64,000 bases of DNA. It comes from Taudactylus pleione. Lineage: Eukaryota; Chordata; Amphibia; Anura; Myobatrachidae. The notes beneath the pieces are model-generated. The model saw only the letters and a list, made by a program, of their open reading frames with translations, was not told where the DNA came from and searched no databases. Both the position numbers and the translations under genes were made by a program. The stretch lies in the NCBI GenBank assembly GCA_031769625.1, contig JAUIMM010000885.1, positions 2,871,001-2,935,000 of the forward strand. The letters are read 5' to 3'. Below are positions 56,351 through 64,000 of this stretch, in pieces (the first letter of the stretch is position 1; every line of letters starts with the position of its first letter).

Positions 56351-56352
<2 letters not shown>
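55386..56352. other. Unassigned sequence
   Basis: No gene or element recognised. Confidence 0.5.
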
Positions 56353-56404
<52 letters not shown>

Positions 56405-56422
56405 CTATATATATATATATAT
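56353..56422. repeat. (TA)n microsatellite
   Basis: Long TA run with a single GTATATC interruption. Confidence 0.95.
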
Positions 56423-57306
56423 AATGTTAATGGTATTTAACAAAGAACTATTATACATAGAATAGTTATGTGTTTATTGCATTGGAATTAGCAATATGTA
56501 TTTTGGTGCTTAAGATTATTTCCTAAATTCAGCTAATGCCACTACAGAGCCCATCCCTGGTGTACAGCAATGTGTCATAATGTGCAAGGACTAAGACGCC
56601 TACTGACAGCGTCCGTATGAGCTGAAATACTGCTTGGTGCGTCTTTAGACACGCCAGTGGTCGCACCATGAAAACTTCCACCAGTCCTTTGGGCGGTGCA
56701 GTTGTGGGGGCCCCCTCCAAGCCACACGGCACCTGTGCCTACCTTACCTACCCTCCGCAGCCACAAGGCACATGTGACTGTCCGGTCCCACACCCACCTC
56801 CAGCCCCATACGGAGCCTCTCTTACCTTATGTGTCCTGGCCAGCAGAGCTGCTTCTGGGTTCCCTCCTCAGTGTCACGGACATGTATCACATGACGGTGA
56901 TGAGGGAGCCGGTCTGAGTCTGTGCTGCATGCAATAGAACAGCTGCTGCTTCTGAACCCGGCCACCATCCGGGAACAGGTGCCACTGGACACCTCGGCAG
57001 GGTCACATCGACCCTGTGTGGGGGTCCCTCTATGTGTGGGGGCCCAGGAACGACCGCCCCTGTCACACCCCCTTCATCCAGCCCTGGCAGTTTCTGTATC
57101 TGAGTACGATCTCCTATATGAACAGTTCTGCACCTCTTTTCGCAAAACACTTTCAGCAACACTTTCACGACACTCCCACAACCCGCAACATCCCCGTGTG
57201 TCTTACTAGCCACCTCCAGGTCACCGTCCAGAAATGCTGCTTACATTGCTCATGCCGTGCGTCCAAATCTGTATTGTGACTCTGCACAGACAAAATCGGG
57301 ATCTTT
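56423..57306. other. Unassigned GC-rich sequence
   Basis: Several overlapping open frames of 70-108 codons on both strands, rich in Pro and His, without a recognisable domain. High GC explains the openness. It may be an old dispersed repeat related in style to 1,300-1,960 and 16,650-17,090. Confidence 0.3.
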
Positions 57307-57314
57307 ATATTTAC

Positions 57315-57656
57315 TAGAAATGGACGCCGATCCGCACGTTTTGGTTTTGGGTCTGGATCCATATTCGTGTTTCGGTTTCTGTTTTGATTTTGCAAAACCA
57401 CCCTCAAATGCTTTAATTTTGGATTCAAACAAAAATTGATTCAAATTCGATAAAAATCAATAAAAAAAGCTCAAATGTCCGAATCCAAAACCTGAGTTCA
57501 GTTTTTAAATCCGAGTTCCGAACCTGCAACAGATCCGAACCGGAAGTCTGTTCGAATCGGGTCGCAAAAGTGAATCCAAATCTTGACCCGGTTCTTCTGG
57601 AAACCCTTAAATTTGGGTCTGTTCGGATTTCAGAAATCCGGTCCCGCACATCTCTA
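57315..57656 (-). mobile_element. Short hAT MITE with perfect duplication
   Basis: Starts TAGAAATGGACGCCGATCCG, ends CCCGCACATCTCTA. ATATTTAC flanks both sides (57,307-57,314 and 57,657-57,664). Same family and orientation as the 21-22 kb MITEs; 342 bp. Confidence 0.92.
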
Positions 57657-57664
57657 ATATTTAC

Positions 57665-58328
57665 TAAATGAAGTAATAAGATTTTGTCAGCATTGTGTTC
57701 CGAGATTCATAAAAGGTTTCTATTTGTGTATTTGATATATTGAGAAATGCTAGTGAATAGTGAGATTATCATTCTATGTATTATATCATGAAAACTCCTA
57801 TCGCTGGTGAAAATTAGTTTTTTTTCACTGGATATTGGGCTTAGTCTATCATAAATATGATGGATTTCTGTGTCAAATGTTTTTGTCTGGATGTCCATTT
57901 AACAAGAATCATGGCTGTGCATGTAATCCTCCATTTGCTATCTCAGAATGGCAAAAGCAGACAATGGGGGTGATTCAGGCTAGAATGGAGTTGCTATCAC
58001 AGCTGCTAACATGGTAATGCAGCAGGAGGACGCAGCATCAGATCACCTGCATGATCCTCTGCCGGCTGAGCAGTTGCTCAAAAGGGGCCAGGAAATATCC
58101 ATCAGCCGACAGAGATCCTGGCCTCTCCTTCCCCCCCTCCTCCCCAATGGCAGCAACACACCTCCATTATGGGAAACAGAGGCCGTCGCCGCCCCCTCCC
58201 CACCCAGAAACAGCAGCAGACTATCAAACACATGTGCATGATATTGGCACATGTTTAACAATATACATTGTCCAGTTACAGGATACGTATTTTAATGGAC
58301 CCCATCATTTGTCCTCAATGGAACTAAA
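57665..58328. other. Unassigned sequence
   Basis: No gene or element recognised. Confidence 0.4.
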
Positions 58329-58845
58329 GGCCTAATTTAGAGGTGCTCGCAAAAAGCGAGCGCTCGCTCTGATTCAGGGCGTCCGCTTGTTTTTTCTGAG
58401 CCGGCCTCCTGGCCGCTCGCATAGCTGTGAGTGACCAACCACAGGTTTAGCGGGCGGCCAGGTGATGGTCAAGACCATCGCGACTATCGGGCTTGCAACG
58501 AGACACTTGTGGTAGGGTCTCGTTGCCGCAAGTCCCTGTGGACTTCCTGCTCTAATAGAGCAGGAAGTCCACCTACTGACATCATGAGTGATGTCAGTAG
58601 GGCCGCCCACAAATGGAGGCGTTCCTGCAGGAACACCTCCGTTTGCCCAGCCACCCCCCCTCCTGCCTTACAAACGGGGCGAGCTGTCGATCAACATCGA
58701 CAGCCGCCCCTTTTGGATGCGAGCGGCGGAGCGAGTGATTTTGTTGCTTGCTCCGGGGCTCGCACAATGCGCACATGTGCGCACTGCCTAACAATCGACC
58801 CACTTGCGAGCGCATAGCGCTTGCGTGCGGGTCTGAAACAGGCCC
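58329..58845 (+). mobile_element. Harbinger-like MITE family C, copy 7
   Basis: Left GGCCTAATTTAGAGGTGCTC with terminal mini-palindrome GCGAGCGCTCGC, right GGGTCTGAAACAGGCCC. The central CTGACATCATGAGTGATGTCAG palindrome, the GACTTCCTGCTCT dyad and the GAGCTGTCGATCAACATCGAC block are present. Flanking TAA and TGA are compatible with a decayed 3 bp duplication. Confidence 0.78.
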
Positions 58846-58852
58846 TGAAACC

Positions 58853-59040
58853 CAGGGCCATAACTTTACTTTTTGGTGCCCTGTGCCAGGAAAAGCACTG
58901 GTGATTTTGGCTGGTGCCACCGTGGGCCTGGGACTGCAGCCGGAAGACTTGAGGGGAACCACGTGGCAGTCCATGCCTCCGGCAGTGGAGACCTGCCAGA
59001 TGTTGCTGTAGTGGGGAACCAGGGACGACTGCTTCTCCCA
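58853..59040 (+). mobile_element. Fragment of the hAT family seen at 23-25 kb
   Basis: CAGGGCCATAACTTTACTTT followed by TTGGTGCCCTGTGCCAGG matches the inward sequence of the termini at 23,155 and 25,227. No opposite end is visible, and no 95 bp satellite is present in this copy. Confidence 0.6.
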
Positions 59041-59093
59041 CTAGACCACCGGGGGTATATGAATCTGGTGCCGGGGACAGAGGCGGTGGGGGA

Positions 59094-59192
59094 TACAGTG
59101 TGCATACACATGGAATGATATAGCAATATGATATGAATGATAACGATATCGTTCAACGATATATTGTTCATATCGTTTTGTGTGTATGCAAC
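59094..59192. mobile_element. Family F-like foldback fragment
   Basis: GTGTGCATACACATGG on the left and TTGTGTGTATGCAACG on the right are inverted; the centre is AACGATATCGTTCAACGATA. Related to 17,105-17,400. Confidence 0.6.
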
Positions 59193-59653
59193 GAATGACC
59201 AACGATGCGCTGCTGTGTTTTCTACTGCCTTTTTTATTCCTGAATAACTGTTAGTTATAACTATCACTGCTATGTCTCCTCATAACCCTCTGCCACAGGT
59301 GTGTGGGTTGTTTTGGGGGTGAACACTGTCACATTGTATTGCATTGCATGACATTACTTCTATGTCTAAAAGTAAGGAGAAGCAGGAGGCTTAAGACCCT
59401 GTGCTGGTTTCATGTATAGTCTGTCAGACGGGCTTGTCCCCTTAGGATTTCATACAGGAAATGGTCGCTGTTATAAGGCGCTACCACAACACTCCAGCCT
59501 ACCAGTTCCTGGACAGGAACCACCATGGGTGTCTTCTTTTTCTGAGGTTATGGCGCAGGTTGTTGGCCGTTTATCTACACCCACGCCGACCCCTACTATT
59601 GGGTAGCATCAACAGCTACAACCTGCTATGTTTATACCTCCTATCCTTCCTGG
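59193..59653. other. Sequence leading into the DIRS relic
   Basis: From about 59,400 the sequence may already be DIRS 5' leader or the start of Gag, but no motif is certain before 59,654. Confidence 0.35.
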
Positions 59654-60702
59654 ATGGATGTTTTTGCCCACTCAAGCCAGAGTATGGCTCTGTCTCCTGC
59701 TGCATTTCAGCAAATGCTGCAAGCAAGCAGGCTGGTAATACTTAAAGCCAGAAGGTGGTCGGTTTCTTCTTATCAGTCCGTCCAGCCTGTAGATTCTGTT
59801 GCATCTTCAGAAGAATTTGAAGAGGTACAGGGCTCCTCTCAGGAATCTCTCTCAGGAGAGGAGGACCACCTGGCAGCAGTGGATGTTCCCTCCTTGATTA
59901 GGGCAGTCAAAACTATTTTAAACATACAGTAGATAGTGAAGAGTCAGCATCTAGGAAGACTCCAGGGTTCAAGCGCCAGAGGGTCGTTATGGCTGAGATT
60001 CCCAAATCTGAGCAACTATCGGAATTTATGGGGGAAGCATGGAGTTCTTCTGTTAGACGATTCCATGTTACAAAGAAGGTAACATCTTTATACCCCATCC
60101 CACCTGGCGAATGAGCTAAATGGGAAGTTCCACCTACTGTGGATGCTCATGTGGCACATCTGGTTAAGAGCACCACATTGCCTATACCATCTGCATCCTC
60201 CCTTAATGATCCCACAGATAGAAGACTTGAGGCCTGTCTCAAGTCATTTTTTCCACTGTCAGGAGCTGTTACCCGCCCGTCCATGGCTTTGGCCTGGGTG
60301 ACTAAGGCCACTGAAGAATGGACAAGGTCATTGGAAGATACTCTTCTAGAGGCTTTTAGAGAGCAGCTGACAATTATCTCCTATATAAAGGAAGCAGCCT
60401 CCTATTTGGGGGAGGCGGCATTAGTCGCTGGTATTCTGGCTTCTAAGGTATCAGCTACCTCAGTTGTTGCTCGAAGAGCCCTGTGGTTAAGGGCCTGGAA
60501 AGCAGATGCAGGATCCAAGAAGGCTGTGGAATCCCTACCGTTTGCTGGAGGCATACTGTTTGGCACAGAACTGGATAAGATTGTGGCTACTCTGGCAGCT
60601 TCTAAAGCGGCTAGTCTGCCTTCGATGACTACCCCTAGGCCTAGGCAGTCAGCATGTCAAGCCTTTCACCTGCAAGGAAAAGCAAAAGGACAGTCTTTTT
60701 AG
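59654..60702 (+). pseudogene. DIRS-type retrotransposon Gag-like ORF, broken
   Basis: A first frame (59,654-59,932) gives a Ser/Glu-rich N-terminal region ending VPSLIRAVKTILNIQ. After a frameshift a second frame carries PKSEQLSEFMGEAWSS, a premature stop at 60,112-60,114, then from 60,139 the conserved part: DPTDRRLEACLKSFF near the start, ARRALWLRAWKADAGSKKAV and LPFAGGILFGTELD. The last two blocks are typical of the Gag-like protein of vertebrate DIRS elements (W..D..SK..L..LPF.G..LFG). One frameshift and one stop mean it is dead. The following RT relic lies on the same strand, 70 bp downstream, as expected for DIRS order. Confidence 0.85.
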
Positions 60703-60773
60703 ACAATCCAGTTCTTGTAGGAGGCCGCAAACTAAGAGATCTTGGGTGATCAGATGTCCGGCTTCCAAGTCGG

Positions 60774-61610
60774 ATGACAAACCCTCAGCCTGATGGGGCA
60801 GGCCTCCTCCTGGGGAATCCCTGGGTGGGAGGCCGACTTCTTCAGTTTTCGGATACCTGGCATCAGACAACAACAGATGCCTGGGTCCATGATGTGGTCT
60901 CTCGAGGGTACGCCCTGACTTTCTGGAAGGGTCCCCCGCAAAAATTTTTTTGCATAGCTCCTACTTTGGAGTCTTCCAAGGCCTTGGCTCTCCAGCAGGC
61001 AATTGGTTTCCTGCTGGGTTCAGGGATGATAATCTCAGTTCCATTGGATCAGCAAGGAAAGGGTTATTACTGAAATCTATTTTTGATCCAGAAGTCCAAT
61101 GGGTACCACCGGCCTATTCTGAATCTGAAGGGCCCCAACAGATTTATCCAGGTGCCCACGTTCCGTATTGAAACTCTTCGGTGAATTGTTCTGGCAATGG
61201 AAACGGGGGATTTTATGGTGTCCCTGGACATTCAGGATGCGTATCTGCATGTACAAATTATGCCATCCCACCAAAAGTATCTGTGTTTTGCTGTTTTGCA
61301 GCAACATTTCCAATTTCAGGCACTGCCTTTTGGTTTGTCAATGGCCCCGCGGGTCTTTACAAAAATAATGGCAGTAATGACGGCCTACCTCAGGCGTCAG
61401 GGAGTCAGAATAGTGCCATACTTGGACGACCTCCTGATACTGGCATAGTCTCCAGCTGTATTACACAGGCACAGCTGGATAATAAATTAGAAAAGTTGTC
61501 TCTTTCTCCAGTACAGCAGATGGTGAAGATAGGTGCACTCCAGGATTATCTGGCACAGAGGATATTTCTGCCAGGAGACAAGATTTCGGCCCTTCAATTA
61601 CGGGTTTGCA
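60774..61610 (+). pseudogene. DIRS-type reverse transcriptase, broken
   Basis: 60,774-61,073 gives VGGRLLQFSDTWHQTTTDAW and VVSRGYALTF, the start of DIRS RT. After two frame changes, 61,197-61,448 gives GDFMVSLDIQDAYLHVQI, QFQALPFGLSMAPRVFTK and VPYLDDLLILA. LDIQDAYLH holds the first catalytic Asp region, and the catalytic pair appears as YLDD, in keeping with the LDD form of DIRS RT. A piece of the RT connection, FLPGDKISAL, is seen near 61,565. Frameshifts at about 61,075 and 61,190 and a stop after 61,448 inactivate it. RNase H and the methyltransferase-like region expected next are missing. Confidence 0.9.
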
Positions 61611-62146
61611 GATATCTCCGCAGCCCTTTCTTGTCACTCTCTCTTTTGATTTTTCACCAGATAGAGCTGTTCTTCGTACCGGGGCGGGGTATCTTCCTAA
61701 GGTAGTATCCTGTTTTCATTTAAATGAAGAAATAGTGGATCCAGCCTTCCAGTCTTCAGACCTCTCTGTAGGTGAAGCTTCTCTGGATGTGGTACGTGCC
61801 CTACGTATCTACGTGGATCGTACCAACTCCTTTAGGAAATCGGATTCTCTTTTTGTGTTGTATGGCTGTCATTAGCAAGGCTGGCCAGCTAACAAACAGA
61901 CTCTGGCTAGATGGCTTCATAAGACAATTTCTCAGGCTAGCACACAAGCTGATCTCTCTGTTACAAACACAATGACTACACATTCTACTCGATCTGTGGG
62001 ACCATTGTGGGCATTTCATCATGGTGCCTCTGCTGAACAATTTTTCCAAGCAGCCACATGGTCTTCCGTCCAGACTTTTCTCAAATTTTACGCTTTTGAT
62101 ACTTTTGTCTCTCAGGATGCTTCCTTTGGGCGCCGGATTCTCCTGT
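61606..62146 (+). pseudogene. DIRS-type tyrosine recombinase, C-terminal part
   Basis: 61,606-61,875 reads YLPKVVSCFHLNEEIVDPAF and LDVVRALRIYVDRT, the middle of a DIRS tyrosine recombinase. After a stop and frame shift, 61,890-62,146 reads TLARWLHKTISQ, HSTRSVGPLWAFHHGAS, ATWSSVQTFLKFYAFDT. The H-x-x-R pair (HSTR) and the Tyr at 62,089-62,091 in LKFYAF are at the expected catalytic places. The N-terminal part with the first catalytic Arg is missing through the same internal deletion that removed RNase H, with the junction near 61,615. The frame ends at 62,145 close to the element terminus. Confidence 0.87.
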
Positions 62147-62194
62147 AGGCTAAACAGGAGCATCCCTACCCTTAAGGGAACTGCTTTGGGACAT

Positions 62195-63163
62195 CCCCAA
62201 GGTAATTCCTGTGGACCCTATGGAACCTGAAGTAGAAAATAAGAGTTATGGTATAACATACCTTTGTTAACTCTTTTTCTTCTAGGTCCGTAGGGTCCCA
62301 AGGGCACACACCCTAGCGCACCTGGTTGTTGTTGGATAATCTTTTTTCTTTTGTATTTCAATGATTCCCTCTTCTTAGAGTGTTTGTGGTGTATAATTGT
62401 CCTTCCTTCTACTCTATCCAGCTCCTGCAGTGGGCTTGGTAACAAACTAAGGCCCTCATTCAGAGGCGGTCGGAGGATGCAAGCGGTCACTTGCATCCTG
62501 ACCACCCGCCTCTGTTTCAGTTGTTAGGCTGTGGGTCTACACCCATAGCTCTAATGACCGCTAGGGTGATGGTCATGATGGTCACAGACCATCGCGACCA
62601 TCGGGGCTTACGACGAGACCCTAGGGTAGGTCTCACTTGTTGTAAGCCCCGGAGAGCTTCTGGCTCTGTCAGAGCCAGAAGCTCTCCACTAACATCACTA
62701 GTGATGTCAGTGGGGCCTTCCCCAAATGGCAGGCGTTCCCATGGGAATGCCTCCATTTGACCTGCAACCCCCCCGGTCCGCCTTCCAAATGGGGCGAGCT
62801 GTCAATCAACATCGACAGCTCGCCCCCTTTGGAAAGAGACCCGCTAAGACCAGCGCTGTCATAGCGGGTCTCACGCATGCGCACGAAGGAGCCGGCACCC
62901 TTGTGCGCATGCGCACTGGACAAACATCGAGGTGGCCGTGCGGTCGTAGACTGTACAGCCGCCTCTGAATAAAGCCCTAAGTGCCTGTAGCCAAGGGCAG
63001 GGTATAAATGGAGGAGGACCCAGTGCATCCTGGGAGCTAAAGCTTGTAACTGTTTGGTGCCTGGATCAGTCCAACCACATACCCCAAGGTAATTTCTGTG
63101 GACCCTATGGACCTTGAAGTAAAAGAGTTAACAAAGGTATGTTATATCATAACTCTTATTTTC
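62195..63163 (+). repeat. DIRS terminal repeat region, split by family C
   Basis: CCCCAAGGTAATTCCTGTGG with GACCCTATGGA at 62,195-62,237 recurs in the same direction at 63,082-63,124. The adjoining AAGAGTTATGGTATAACATA CCTTTGTTAACTC (62,241-62,275) recurs inverted at 63,122-63,158. In addition CTAGGTCCGTAGGGTCC (62,284-62,300) is complementary to the first block, so 62,205-62,303 can fold. Such direct and inverted repeat combinations are expected at DIRS ends, which replicate through circular intermediates. A MITE at 62,451-62,977 separates the two halves. Confidence 0.65.
62451..62977 (+). mobile_element. Harbinger-like MITE family C, copy 8, TAA duplication
   Basis: Ends GGCCCTCATTCAGAGGCGGT and CCGCCTCTGAATAAAGCCC; TAA at 62,448-62,450 and 62,978-62,980. 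Contains GGCTGTGGGTCTACACCC, the TAACATCACTAGTGATGTCA palindrome flanked by GAGCTTCTGGCTCTGTCAG and its complement, and the CGAGCTGTCAATCAACATCG hairpin. Closest in subtype to copy 1 at 3,517. Confidence 0.88.
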
Positions 63164-63770
63164 TTTAGTCTATTATTGGACACTTTGGGGGCCCAGTTAG
63201 GGGGTTACTCAATTAAACGCAAGGTTACAGTACACTCTGTGTGGCTGCTCACTTCCTCTGAGACACCCCACAAAGCCACCACTGCACACGCGGCTAATCT
63301 AATCTAAGCACCTTAGAGGTATGCAGTAAAATCGTTGACATTCAAAATGCTGACATCATAAATAGAATGTCAACATGTATAAAATGTCTACACAACATGT
63401 TGACATTCACAATGTCAACACTGACATACAGTAATATAGACATTGTGAGAATGGCTTAGGGATAGGCTGCGATAAGGGTTATGGTTAGTGTTAGCTTTAC
63501 ATTGAAAAACCTATTGTTAACATTATATCAGTATTTACACTTTGAATGTCCACAAGTTAAATGTCGACATTCTGAACATTACGGCATGTTGAATGTCCAC
63601 ATAATAAACCATCCCCTTTTAGAGTTATGTACATTTGTACTTAGAATATACATAGTAATAGTAGAATATACAAAAAGCATATTTTACATGCATAATTTAA
63701 TTCGGATGCAACTCAAGGTGCTCCCATCTCAAAACCAGAAGCATTTGCTCCAAAGGTTCATCAGGCCTAG
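63164..63770. other. Unassigned sequence with TGTCAACATT motifs
   Basis: 63,335-63,605 repeats ACATTCAAAATG, AATGTCAACATG, ATGTTGACATTC and AATGTCGACATTC in both directions, suggesting a small palindromic repeat element; the limits are not clear. The rest is unassigned. Confidence 0.4.
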
Positions 63771-64000
63771 CAAGAGTATACACGTACAGTATGCCACACC
63801 ATAAAGAATACACGTACAGTATTCCCCCCATAGAGTATACACGTACAGTATGCCATACCATAGAGTATACATGTACAGTATGCCCCACCTTAGAGTATAC
63901 GCATACAGTATGCCATACCATAGAGTATACATGTACAGTATGCCCCACCTTAGAGGAAACATGCACAGTATGCCACACCATAGAGTATACGCGTACAGTA
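63771..64000. repeat. ~31 bp tandem repeat running off the window end
   Basis: The unit is AGTATACACGTACAGTATGC followed by CRYACCATAG, about 7 copies, with CGTACA/CATGTACA/GCATACA variants. The array continues past position 64,000. Confidence 0.93.

Noticed and set aside
56668..57213. Possible Pro-rich gene with frames on both strands
   Set aside because: No domain, splice or start context that I can support; high GC with open frames on both strands suggests chance.
58011..58335. Overlapping 76-94 codon frames on both strands as a gene
   Set aside because: No domain similarity recognisable and both strands are open; not supportable.

Overview
This window reads as nuclear, non-coding, repeat-packed vertebrate DNA. 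I found no intact host gene, no rRNA or tRNA, no CRISPR and no bacterial-style operon. The mixture of DIRS-type tyrosine-recombinase retrotransposon, several hAT families, PIF/Harbinger-like miniature elements (MITEs), Tc1-like elements, CR1/L2-like LINE tails, (TA)n tracts and minisatellites fits a large amphibian genome (most likely a frog) better than a bird or mammal. This is an inference; the species cannot be read from the sequence.

Layout. 1-10 kb: Harbinger-like MITEs (families B and C), a hAT-like MITE (family X) split by a family C copy, and a family B copy split by a 1.4 kb hAT. 10-15 kb: a decayed hAT transposase (hAT-A) split by a family D MITE, next to an antisense hAT N-terminal fragment split by another hAT element. 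15-17 kb: a ~26 bp minisatellite. 17-23 kb: foldback MITEs, a family E MITE split by family C, and three short hAT MITEs, two of them in tandem. 23-25 kb: a hAT element filled by a 95 bp satellite. 25-30 kb: mostly featureless. 30-49 kb: MITEs, LINE tails, a 515 bp duplicated segment, hAT relics and a TTAGGG-like GC-rich repeat. 49.7-55.4 kb: a LINE tail, then a Tc1-like transposase split by a 2,972 bp hAT carrying its own decayed transposase, then a 50 bp satellite that appears to have grown from the Tc1 3' tail. 57-59 kb: more MITEs. 59.4-63.2 kb: a decayed DIRS element (Gag, reverse transcriptase, tyrosine recombinase, terminal repeats) with a family C MITE in its tail. The window ends in a ~31 bp tandem repeat.

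The elements work together only in a historical sense. Intact target-site duplications (8 bp for hAT, 3 bp for Harbinger-like) let the order of insertion be read at many sites. One hAT family (ends TAGAGATGTGCG) has a long transposase-bearing relic and at least six deleted relatives in this window, which looks like an autonomous-to-MITE series. All open reading frames I could identify are transposon coding relics or artefacts of tandem repeats. Family letters used below (B, C, D, E, F, X) are my own labels for this window.
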